This document shows positions 20,080 to 30,769 of a stretch of DNA of 64,000 nt, one piece after another (within the stretch, counting starts at the first letter, position 1; every line of letters starts with the position of its first letter). A model generated the notes under the pieces. It searched no databases. It was given only the letters and a program-made list of their open reading frames with translations, and was not told where the DNA came from. Source of the DNA: Diplosphaera chodatii (taxonomy: Eukaryota > Chlorophyta > Trebouxiophyceae > Prasiolales > Stichococcaceae); NCBI GenBank assembly GCA_032358165.1, contig JAALGY010000042.1, positions 806,001 to 870,000 on the forward strand, in the 5' to 3' direction. The position numbers were made by a program, and so were the translations under genes.

Positions 20080-22880
20080 TCAAGCCGTTACCAGGCTGCC
20101 CGCACGGCTGTGTGTCGCTGCTGCCCGGGCGACCAGCTCTGCCAGGTCTGCTGGTGGGGCGCCGCTGGCTGCCGGCTGCAGGAAGGGGTGCTGCAGCAGC
20201 TCCGCTGCTGATGGCCGCTGCGCTGGGTCCTGCAGGTGTGAGAAGCGGCACTAAGTCACAGAGAGGCTGCGTCCGGTGCTGGGAGATGTATTGCTCCTGT
20301 CACACCCGATGGGGCACCATCCCTGTGTGGCAGTACAATCAGTGATGCAGCCCAGCATCGCAGCGCATGCTGCACACCCTACGGCCCCCTACCTTGGTGA
20401 GCGCCTGCGTGAGGAAGTCGGCAAGCTGCGGCGACATGCCGGGGCCCGCGCCGAGGGGCGGCACCGGCACTGGCTGCTCCACGATGTGTGCCAGCAGGTC
20501 CCAGAACCTCAGGCCGGTCGATGCGCTGGGGCTCTGCAGCACCATGTGTGCATGGGGTGAATATGAGTTGCGCGCTCTCTGTGTGTGCATCATGGAGGAA
20601 CGCAGCTTATCTCAGCATGCCACCACGACTCGATGGTGGCCACAGCTGCAGCATTGCTTTGCTGCTTGTGCAGGGCCTGCGTGAAGTGCACAAGGACAAA
20701 TATGAAAACTGGTTTCTGGTGACGCCAAGGCCATGACTCCTTGATCGGAAGCACTGAGCCCCGCAGCTTACCCCTTCGCTGGGGTAGGGGAAGCGGCCGG
20801 TGGCGGCCTCCAGGAGCGTGAGGCCCAGGGACCACACGTCGGAGGACACCCCGTAAGGCGCGCCCCGGATGCGCTCCGGGCTCATGTACGTGACGGTGCC
20901 CACCCAGCTGGCCGCCTGGCTGACGCTGCTGTCCAGGTGCCCCGACACCTGCCAGTCCGTTGAGCCATCCGCTGAGCCGTGCAAGCGCTGGCGGCATGGC
21001 AATTCGGCAGCACTGCTGAGGACCTGCGCCAGCCGGCTGGCTTGCGATACGGGTGTGCAGCAGCAGCTCAGTGCGCAGGAGCCACTCGAAGGGCGCACCC
21101 CAAAGTCGGAGATCTTGAGCGTGCCGGAGGTGGACAGCAGCAGATTGGACGGCTTGATGTCGCGGTGGATGACGCGCAGGTCCTTGTGCAAGTAGTTCAG
21201 CCCAGACAGCGCCTGTGGCCGAATCAGAGCTGTTTCCTGATCAGATGCTTGCTCAGTTACACACGTTTGCCACTCAATGAAAAGGACCTGGAACAGGTGC
21301 TGATCCCGATGCGCAGCACGCCCAACACCCTGAGCAAAGGTTGAGGGAAAGCCTGGGACCTGGCGCGCAAGCACGGCGAGGTACGGCTCCTCGATGATGC
21401 GCAGCCGCTGCAGCAGGTGGGCAAGCGTCCCGCCGTCCATGAACTCCATGATCACAATGATGCAGCCGCCCTCAAAGTACGCCTGAGGCAGCATGAGTGC
21501 ACCGTCTTCAGCGCTACCCCGCTTAGCCACCGCTCGTACTCGCTCACAGGTTCAGGCATGCCGTGATACGCTTGTAACGCTATACGTGGTGAATGTGTCT
21601 TGGCGATGTAGCAGACCTGGTAGTAGCGCACGATGAAGGCGTGGTGCGAGTCGTACAGCGTGCGCAGCTCCGCTGTGATCTGCTTCCGCACAGTGTCATT
21701 GCTGACGTCAAACTGCATGACCTGTGGTGCCACGCACACAGTGTGGTCTGGCTTGCACCCCACACAAACTGCCAACCCACGTCTGCAGCCGCGGGATGGT
21801 GCAAGCAGCTGACAGGTTGGCACCCTGGCCTTAGCTTGGGGCTCGGATGTATGGTATGTATCAGATGACAGGGTTTGACGTGATGGCAGAATCAGTACCA
21901 GCCTTGTATTTGGGTCGGCGGCGCACCTTGAGGGCGAGGGTGCGGCCGGTGGGGAGGTGCACCACCTTGTTCACCACGCCGCTGGTGCCGGCGCCCACCG
22001 CGCCGTGGTCCTCCAGATCCTCCAGCCGCAGCGCGCGCAGCTGTTGCTCCTCCTCGTCCTCCGGCTCCTCACCCACCTGGCGCCGTCACACACCACGGTG
22101 TGCGTGGCAGCAGCATCCGGAGTTGGTCTAGATGGCAGCAGCAGCATCAATGGCAAGTGGCATTGAGCGGCGAGCGAGGCGACCAATGGTGGGAAGTTGC
22201 AGATTAGAATGGGACTTGGGTGCTGCGGATGGCAATTTGTGAGTTCACAATGCATGGCGACCACACCTCTGCCATGTCGGGGAGCGCCGAGCCGAAGAGC
22301 CCAGCGTGCCCTGGCGACACTGCTGTCCCATCGTTCAGCCTGCATGTACTCAGCATGTCACTGCTCCGGCCGTGGCACCCATTGCTGTTGTTTACGACTG
22401 TCAGAGGGCCACAGTGCACCATGCTAGGACCAAGCCAACACAGACGTGGCGACCGCCAACGGGCCTTGAGGACGCACCCCGCTGTCCCAGAACGCCCCTG
22501 CTGGTGGCTGCCACCGATGATCAGGCCAGCCTTGCCGATCGAGAAGTCTCCCTCCTGAAAGGTGCCACTCTGCGTCCTGCGCGGCAGATCAGAATGCAGC
22601 CCAGTTGTGCGTGATAGTCGCTCCAAAGTCCAGCGTGAGCATCGCTGACATCCATACAACCTGCTCTGTTGCTCCGTGCAAGCATTGCGCAGCTTAGCGC
22701 CCTGCCTGGTATGGACAACACCAGACCAACACCCAATGCAGCATGCTCCTGCCAAAACGTTGCGGTAAGCGCAGCCAATGTGTGTTGATTACACGCGGAA
22801 GATAGTGCAAACACTCACAGAGAATAGGGTGTCTTGGGCTCTTGCGGGATGTCAAGCGCGGGTGGCTTGAAACCTGGCAT
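20080..22880 (-). CDS. MKK: MAP kinase kinase (plant type)
   Basis: Exons, minus strand: 22880-22819 (ATG, MPGFKPPALDIPQEP), one starting at 22576 (SGTFQEGDFSIGKAGLII, 3' limit uncertain), 22076-21927, 21721-21617, 21482-21360, 21212-21099, 21023-20772, 20533-20393 and 20229-20080 (TGA). From the third exon on, the phases close exactly. The kinase motifs are all intact: Gly loop VGAGTSGVV, beta-3 lysine in LALK, catalytic loop VIHRDIKPSN, DFG, and the MAPKK-specific VGTVTYMSPERI. The activation loop has Ser-x5-Ser spacing (SVSQAAS), the plant pattern, which is one residue pair longer than in animals. The N-terminal SGTF-GDF element is shared with plant MKKs. The enzyme should phosphorylate the Thr-x-Tyr loop of a MAP kinase in a cytosolic cascade. 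The exon after DFG carries about 25 extra residues before the activation-loop serines. The C-terminus ends shortly after the RPSAAELLQHPF helix, and no NTF2 extension was seen. Confidence 0.93.
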
Positions 22881-23335
22881 GGTCTGTGGTGATTGTGCAG
22901 GTGGCTGGCCAGATCCACCCCGTTGCCTGCTCGTCACATGCCTGCAGGTTGCTGCCCGGGCGGCGGCTTTGCTGCGAGAGACTGTACGCTGTAAGCAATT
23001 TTACCGAATCGACAAATTGCAGCTGGCTGCAATCGCGAAGCTTGAAATCCGTGTACGGGGGAATGTACGGTACTTTCAGGGTAAACCCCATCTGCAGCAG
23101 TGTGCACGCTGTGCAATCAGCACCGCCCCTCGATATGGACAGAGCATGCCTGGGCTTTGGACACACCCTTTCGGATGCATACCCTTCTCTGATGAGGTGC
23201 AAAGTGTGTGAAGCCACGTCAGGACCGGGTTATCATCAGTGAGCGCCGAGGACTGCCATTCCAGAGTGAGTTGCCTATCTGGATGCAGACCACGTGCGGC
23301 GCATGCAATGGTCCACAGTTGCAAAACAGCACCAT
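22881..23335. other. spacer between MAPKK start and RPAC1 stop
   Basis: Both genes are on the minus strand. The 455 bases should contain the MAPKK promoter and the RPAC1 3' untranslated region. No conserved coding block was found. Confidence 0.5.
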
Positions 23336-25836
23336 TCATGGCAGATTCTCCATCAGCTTATCGCACTTGTCGCTGAGCACGTCCAGTGCCTGCTCCCACA
23401 GCACCGCTGGTGGCAATATCCCTGTGTGTAAGGAGACATGCGCCCTTGTCCTTTGTATGCTCCTGCTCATATAAACTGTCACGCCTCACACGGCGTCAAA
23501 CATGCCGCACCTGTGGACTGCACGGTGAAGATGAAGTGCTCCTTGTCTTTGCGGACCTCGAAGCTGTCCTCCCACTCCCTTTCGCCCAACAGCTTGCGCA
23601 ACTGCGGTCCAAGCAAGCAGTGTTGCAGCAAAGGCCGGACCTAGATCAGCTTTCTGGAGTTTCGACGCTGACACCTCAGCAGTCCCAGAACACAATCGCA
23701 CATGTGACTGGCAGCGCGGATGTGACACGGACAGGTGCGAACCTTCTCGAGGTGATGCTCGTTGCCGCGGGTCTTCACGACCTCCAGCTCGCGAGCAGAG
23801 CCGGAGCCATTGATGCGGAATAGTGGTGTGTGCCCATCTTTGGCTTCTTGCTCGCTGAGTGCGCACAGCTGCATCAGTTCCTCTGCACGGTCGCCGGTTA
23901 TGTCCTGGGCAGCGGCCGATACACGGTTCAACTGTCCACCTACTGATGGCACCTCATATCAGCATAGCGGCACACTTTGGACCACAGATCCCGATGGGGC
24001 CTGCCCTTTTGAGGTAGAGTAGGTACAGGCCACACACACAGCAGAGTCCAGACGGGAAGCAGCACACCTTCAGCAGCACAACCTCTGGATTTAGCCGGTA
24101 CCATGCAGTGGCAACTGGCGACCACTTGGCATGCTCCATGCCAACGCCTGGGAATGAGCAGCTGCAGTCGTTACCCAGCACAGCACACCACTTGCGTTGT
24201 GCAGATATGGGGTTGCCACTCAGCCGTGGCGAAAGACCGCTGGCATGTCGCAGGGCAGGAAGCCCAGCCACCTTTGGTGCAGTGGGCCTCGAGCTCGATG
24301 GTCTGCCCCGGCCGCATCTTGGCCAGCAGGATGTCCTCGACAACAGGCTTGACGGCTTCCTCAGGGAGGCCGAGAGCCTCCTGCAGGCATTGGGTAGTGC
24401 CGATTTTCACTGTACCTGTATCTGAAAGGACCATGAACCATTGCAACTGTGCAGCGGCAGCAGCCCGCTCTCAAAGCAAGCCGTCACCACCTGCTGGTCG
24501 CCGTCGAACCGACAGTTGGTCTCATCCGGGATCTCGCTGCCGCCTGGTAGGTACTGCAGCTGCTCTGCTAGGACTGCACGTGGAAGCAGCGAGTGTGTGA
24601 AGCACTCCGTATTGCTTGGCACTGCACCGTCAGGAACGGCCGTTTTGCTGGGGTTCTACCCGGCTTTGGACTGCACCTTTCTCGTTCTCCAGCTCCCCCC
24701 CGACCATGCGCATGGTGGCTGTGTCCTTCACGCCGCCTCGCCGCTTGCAGGTCACGTGCAGCTTGAAGACCACAGTGTTCTGCTCGGTGCCCCTCTCGTC
24801 AGCTGCAGCAGGAAGCAGCAGCGTTAGCCCTCGGTGAGGGTGTTGGTGCAGCAGTGCGCATGCTATGGCAAGGCAACATTGCCGGCACTCGTGCGCGCAA
24901 GATCAGATCACAGCCACTGTGTGCTTGTGTCAGTGCTGTTCGCTGTCACCCCACTCACGCTGGCGGGTTTTCAGCTTCCGTGGGTCAATGCTGAGCGGTA
25001 TGAGGCCCAGCCGGTGTGCCAGCATCTCATCCTGCATGATGAGGTAAACAGCTTCACGAGAAATGCATAAAGATCACCCATGCTCGACAGTATCATTGGC
25101 CTCATGGATGACAGCGTCACAGATATAGCCACGCAGCATCTGCACCGGCAAGCAGCTCACCGCAATGATGGACGTGTTGTTGAGGAAGAATACATGCTCA
25201 ATGGCAACGGTAGGCACCTGCACAGCATGAACTTGCTGGGTCGTCATGAATCATCGGAGCGTCACTGCAAAGTGCTACATGCTGGTGCTGGTTGGCGCTG
25301 TCCTGATCAAGCACATATGTACCTCTGAGATCAGGATGCGCCTGATGGCGTTCATGATTGCCGGGTCGACACCCTTGACATCAAACTCGATGTCGTTGCC
25401 GTCAGCTGTCGTACTGTTGAAGTCAACAGAGAAGTCGCGGGCGAAGTGGTCAAAGGACCATGCGTTGTCCACATCCTGGGACATGTATGCATGTGCAGAT
25501 GTGACCGTGTTCGCCTGCATGACAAGAGCTGCAGCTCGGTCTGCTTTGCACACAGCGTTCTAAAGGTCACAGTGCTGGCCTGACAGCTGACGTAACACAG
25601 ATACTGTTCAACTGTGCAAGGTTTGGGCAGTGCAGGATGTGTGGCGCAACCAGCGGGCAGGCGCATGGTGGACGCACATGCATGTTAAGATCAGGACCGC
25701 AGGAGACGAAGCGGTGCTGATCCCGAAGTCTGTCGGGCAGCGCTTCTGGCGCCATTGCCGGCGTCTCATCCCCTGCAGCTTGCTGCTGTTGCTTCTTGTG
25801 CCGCTTGCCGCGCTTGCTGCTGTCGTCCTTCACCAT
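23336..25836 (-). CDS. RPAC1: DNA-directed RNA polymerases I and III subunit RPAC1
   Basis: Eleven exons close in phase: 25836-25678, 25475-25323, 25217-25161, 25031-24959, 24802-24677, 24573-24491, 24380-24272, 24147-24068, 23904-23743, 23601-23511 and 23421-23336, giving 392 residues (human POLR1C is about 346). The alpha-like dimerisation domain reads VDPAIMNAIRRILISEVPTV, then FFLNNTSIIA and DEMLAHRLGLIPLSIDPR. The insert domain and later blocks include LPGGSEIPDETNCRFDGDQQ, LLAKMRPGQTIELEAHC, HAKWSPVATAWYRLNPEVVL, KEHFIFTVQSTGILPPAVL and the C-terminal helix. RPAC1 pairs with RPAC2 to form the assembly platform of Pol I and Pol III in the nucleus. Two features are unusual. The first exon adds a basic Lys/Arg/Gln-rich stretch of about 25 residues. 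The segment between the DITGDRAEELMQLCA helix and the Pol-specific LRKLLGERE helix is diverged from the canonical VANPR region. The start is the first ATG that leads into the basic stretch. Confidence 0.95.
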
Positions 25837-26458
25837 GTTGCAGCGCGCAGCCACAGGCTGCAACGCTTCCACTTCAACAAAGCCTCTCAGAGCGGTAGCT
25901 AATCGCTGATATTGCTAGACGCTGTGACCGCGAACCAATGACCCGGGTTGTCACGGAAGCCAATGCATGCTGGGATCCAACGCCAGTCCGGCTTGCCGGT
26001 CACCAAAGACTGCCAGTGCTCACGCAACACACTCGCAATCAGACCTGTGCCATGCAATCGTGTGTGTGGACTTTGGGTATGGCGCACCGGAAATATGCAT
26101 GGCGCAAAGTCCGCAGGCAGTCGGCTGGTGTTACTACAGGGTGCTTCAGTGCAATCCTCGTTCACAACACCTCGCTGCACGTGTGCCGCAAACCGACATG
26201 CTTGGCACAGGTTTTGGCCGTGGATCAATAACATGCCAGCGATTATCTGAGCACAAGATGCTGCAACAGGGCACTCATCCGTCAGTCATCCCGTGCAAGT
26301 TGAGAACGTTCCTGTGACAGTCGGCCCCGGTCAACTCATGTCATTGTCAGTAACATGTGAAACCACCTACAGAGCAAAGTTGTGAGACACGAAATTCCCG
26401 CGCAGGCCGCGATGAAGGCTCAGAGACAACATTGCCATCAAGGAGCTGGCAGGGACCG
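25837..26458. other. spacer between RPAC1 start and WDR76-like stop
   Basis: Both flanking genes are on the minus strand. The interval should hold the RPAC1 promoter and the 3' end of the WDR76-like transcript. Open frames on both strands have no recognisable family. Confidence 0.45.
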
Positions 26459-29400
26459 TCAGCGGTACACATGGACTCGGCCACTGGCAGTGGCAGCGGC
26501 CAGCAGCGGCAGTGAGGTGTGTACGGTGCAGCGTGACGGGATCGCGGTCATGAGATCGCTGCTGTGTGCGCCCGCTTGTCCTCCCTTCTCATCGAAGATA
26601 TCCACCTGTGAACATTTTGCACGCTCAGGTAGTGACGACACATCTGAAGAGCAGGGGCACAATGTCCCTGACTGCCAACACAAAGCCTCAGCGTCTTGCT
26701 GATTCTCTGTGATCATGCAGAGAGCTGCAGACAAGCAAGCGAGCACCTGGCGCCCCATGTTGCCGACAACAATGGCGTCGGCAGCAGGCGCCCACACCGC
26801 ACGGAAGGGCGAGATCCAGCGGCCCGTGTTGTTGTTGTGCTTCATCACGGGCCCTGGTGCAAGGCCCTTCTTTGCGTCCCATATCCGCAGCGTGTTGTCG
26901 CGCGATGTGCTGACAATGCGCTGTGACCCTGCGGAGTCGGCAGTGCACACTTGGTTGTGGCAGAGCATAGCCACTCGTAGGACATGAGACAGCCCCCCTG
27001 ATTGAGCACTTCTGCAGCAGGCCTGCTGCGCGAGTTTGACCGCAAACAACGCCTGCGGTGGGCCAACAAACCAGGTGACATGCCCTCACCATCAGGCGCG
27101 AAGAAGGCGGCTTGGCAGCTGTAGGTGTGACCAGCACTAGCCACTGGTTTTGCATTCTGCGCCAGCTTGCGCACGTCCCACGCTGCAACGGTGCCGTCAC
27201 CCACGCCTAGGGTTGCAAAGAATACCAAATCATGGAGCCGTTTTATCACATACACAAGGATGGCAGTGCCGGCAGCACATGCAGCGCATAGTTAGACAGG
27301 ATGCTCTGCTGCTGCAGTCACCCTCAGATAACATCACAGCAGCACATCAGCTCACTTGTCGCCAACAGATGCTCTGATCCAGGTTCCAGGCTCAGCGTGT
27401 TGATCTTCTTCTCGTGCAATTGAATCTCCTGCAGAGAGCACACTGGACTTGTGGACGCCAGTGGCAAGTTGCAGTACCTTTCGCACAGGCTTAATCATGG
27501 CTGAAACAATCAGTATGTGTAAAACGCACACCCCATTTGCAACTCAAAGTGGATATGCTGCAACAGAGGCAACAGGATGATCAGCAGCTGACCGCAGCGG
27601 GCTTGGCATCAGCAGCCTGGCGGGTGTCCACCACCTCCAGAGCGCCATCCTTGTCTGCGAGGTATACTACATTGCCGTCTGATGCTGCATCCATGGCGGA
27701 GTACTCAGCACCCTCCTCCGACCGCAGCAGCTGCATATGCAAGAGGCTACATCCTCAAAGATGTGAATGCACCTCATGAGCGTGCAGAACGCAGCAGGAA
27801 CTGGCCAGTGAAACCACAGGTGTATGACGCTGGCAGATGCCTCACCTGGAATGTGCACCCTGCGCCAGGGTCCATGCTGCGCAGTGAGCCGTCATATGAG
27901 ACGGTGAGCAGCCGCGCCGCCATGCCCGCCCCGCCAACCCACCTGCAGGAGCATCCCAGCTTAGTGAAGGGTCGTGAATGCCGCAGGTATACAGCTGCTG
28001 AGTCTGCAGGTGCTAAAAGCAGTGGTTCGCACCGGAGCCCGCTGATGTATTGGTAGTGCGGCTGCAGCTCCAGGATGCCATCGCTGCCACCGTCGCCGCC
28101 GGCATCATCCTCCATGGGTTGTGCCGACGACTCTGCCTCCGATGGCTCTGCAGGGTTGGCCTGCTCCTCTGCAGCCGCGCCGGCAGAGCGGCTCCTCCTG
28201 CCAGCGGCAGGCTGGCTGGGCGCATCAGCTTTCGTTTCTGGCGCAGCCTTTGGCATCTGGATCAAAGGTGTACGGCGGTATGTCAGTATAATGACAGGCA
28301 TGCTGCATCAAGCTTGTGCACACACCAAGCTGCGGCAAGTGAAGGAACAGGCAGTGTCCTGGGGTGTGCCTCACTCAGCATGGGTTGAACAGCGCAGCTG
28401 CACTGCTGTGCAAACATGCCAATGCATCTGCAGCAACGACAGGTTGCCAAATCAAGACCTGCAGTCTTTGATCAACGTGCACCTCGAAGGACTCATGGTC
28501 CAGCTGCCACAGCCCCAGGCGGCCACCCTTGTCGCCCGCTGCAAGTATAATGGCGTCGGACCTGGGATGGAATGCCATGTGCACCACGCCATCCCGGGTC
28601 ACCTATAAAGAGCAGACGTTCTCATTCCTCAGTCCAACGAACCTGCACCTGAGACAACTGCGACGCCCGGCTTCACAGAGTAAGTGCCAGGATAGTGGTT
28701 TGTGTGTGTCACTACGAAGCAGTTCTTCTTGGTGCTGTCACCTTTGCCACATCCTCTTCTGCCAAGCTCAGGTCCAACAGCTCGCTGCGCTGCGTGCGCC
28801 CAGGCGCCTGCTTCACCTTTCCCTTGCTGCCGGCCTTCCCATCACCTGCTGCCGCCGCCATCTGCATCGCAAGCAGCTGCACGAAGCGTGCATCGCCGCT
28901 GGCGCCGCCATTGCTGCTTCGGAACTCGACTGGACCTGCAGTGCAACAAGGTGAAAGTGCTGACTCTAGCCAAAAGCAGTAAACAGATGAGCTGCAACAC
29001 ACTGCCACCAGGGGATGCTGCACTGCCACATTGACGCCCTGCAGATGGCACTGCAGCAGCATCCCCCGGCGCAGTGTGTGCCAACGCCCCACCCTCGGGG
29101 TGTCGTGCCGCAGCTGCGTCAAGCTGCGCTGCTTCTTCAGCTGCCGCCAGTCTAGCATCCTCCACAGCCCGCAGCGCTGCCGCCGTGGCACTGCCAACTT
29201 GGGAGGTCCAAGGCGCACGGGGCGTGTGAGACTGCCCCGACCAGGTGGCCTCTCTGCTTGCTACAAGCAGCCATGCAGGCAAGGAGTTGCTCCTGCTCTG
29301 TGTCTGCAGCATGTTGACGCTCACCCCAGACATTTGCGGCTGCCAGTCATTCGAAACGCTGGGCAAAGCCTGCTTGATATGCTGGGCGATGTGCTGCTCA

Positions 29401-30375
29401 GCATTGGATGTTGTACCCAGGCCAGCAGCACATACCCACAGCACCTCCTTCATGCTTGATACTGTGAAGTGAGTGTAATTGAAGTGAGTGTAAGGCTCCC
29501 AAATGGGCATGACTGCAAGCGCACCCTTGGGGTGGCGATCTCGTGGTGGAGGCGCCTCCCATGCCCCGCCCTGCACGCCCGCACCATACCGGATCGCCTC
29601 ACCGTTTACCAGCACCACCTGCCATCACAGTGAAAGAAGTAAACTTTCGACGCTGAGTCACAGCTTTCGGCAGGTCAAGAGCAACAACTGTGATGACGGG
29701 ATCATTGCTCACCTCGCCGTTGCGCTTCTCATGGTCAATGCGGGTGCCATCCGCGGCGACGCCCTGCTGCCTCAACGACTGGCGCCGTGGCCCTGGGTCC
29801 TCCTGTGTCGTGAGAGGATCTCAGCATTTTCGACATACCACACGCTACTCGCAGCAATGACAGCGCGCGCCAAAGCTTCATGTGCCCATCTTCCAACACT
29901 ACTTCAAGCTCAGAGACTGATGCTGCCCGCAGCTCCAAACGGCGCACCCTGACACGGCGGCGGGCGGGCAGGCCGCGCGCCCTGGCCGGCTTCTCCCGCT
30001 TCACCGGCGCCACCCTGGCCGCAGCACCCACAACATTCAGCTCCTGCATGCGCTCCAGGTTCTTCTGGATCTGCTCGCGCCTCGCCTTCTCATAGTCGTT
30101 CTTCTGCAGCAGCAGTCCACAGCGCTTGAGTATACACAACAGTTGGAGCACAAAGCACATCACTACGGGAACACAGCTGCGTGGAGTCAGCTCGTATGTG
30201 CTACACGATGTCAAGCTGAAACAGCGCAGTACGATTGTTGGGCAGGCAGAGAAGGCGCGCACTGGGGAGCCGGGCAACAGGGCGTCCAGGGGCAGCGCCC
30301 GCTCGGGGCTGGCCTCCTCCGCTGCTGCGTCCTGCCCGGGCGGCAGCTCCTCGCCATCCTCCTCCTGTGTGGAGC
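26459..30375 (-). CDS. WDR76: WDR76/CMR1-like DNA-damage-binding WD40 protein
   Basis: The C-terminal exons close in phase: 28935-28742, 28602-28483, 28256-28033, 27942-27846, 27730-27593, 27428-27356, 27206-27090, 26928-26747 and 26605-26459 (TGA). They spell the WDR76 WD40 propeller: MAFHPRSDAIILAAGDKGG, YISGLRW, LLTVSYDGSLRSMD, LADKDGALEVVDTR, LHEKKINTLSLEPGSEHLLA, DGTVAAWDVRKL, SRDNTLRIWDAKKG, NNTGRWISPFRAVW and GRVHVYR. N-terminal pieces near 30085 (YEKARREQIQKNLERMQEL), 29760 (RRQSLRQQGVAADGTR), 29600 (NGEAIRYGAG) and 29170 match the basic helix and RRS-R region of the family. Relatives bind chromatin at damaged or stalled DNA in the nucleus. The first exon I can place (30375 to about 30271, EEDGEELPPGQD) has no ATG and begins at a phase-0 acceptor. 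Transcription must therefore start upstream, possibly in the PARP-finger gene at 30728-32380. Confidence 0.9.
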
Positions 30376-30664
30376 AATGATGCACAGGGTTGCAGCTGCT
30401 GCAGCTAGGCTGGCGGTGGGACAAAGTGCGCAAGGTGTGCAACGTCCACTTATGATATGTGTGGGTTGCAACACCAGCAACACTTCACTAGGTGTGTTGA
30501 ATAGCGCCTGCTTGAAGTTGATGCCTGCAAATCCTCCACATAGTGCTTGCAAGTGGTCGTGCAAAACAAAAGCGTCATAGAAAGGTGCATTCGAAACCAC
30601 ACAGGTGCAGGTGTTGCGCCAGCAGCCTGTCTGTATGTGTCTCAGCCTCACTGGGCGCCAGGCA

Positions 30665-30769
30665 GATGATGCAGCAGAGGACGAGGCCGACGCCAGGAGT
30701 GCCAGGTGGATGGAACGAGGTGCGGGGTCAGTGCACCTTGGCGTCGGCCTCGTCCTCTGCTGCAACATC
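30665..30769. repeat. inverted repeat, 31-base arms
   Basis: Bases 30665-30695 and 30739-30769 are reverse complements with a single mismatch, separated by 43 bases. The right arm encodes the last acidic residues (AEDEADA) of the PARP-finger protein on the minus strand, and the loop contains its stop codon and the alternative GTGCAC donor. In RNA from either strand this would fold into a long hairpin. It may mark a foldback copying event, or it may affect 3' end formation or splicing here. Confidence 0.85.
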
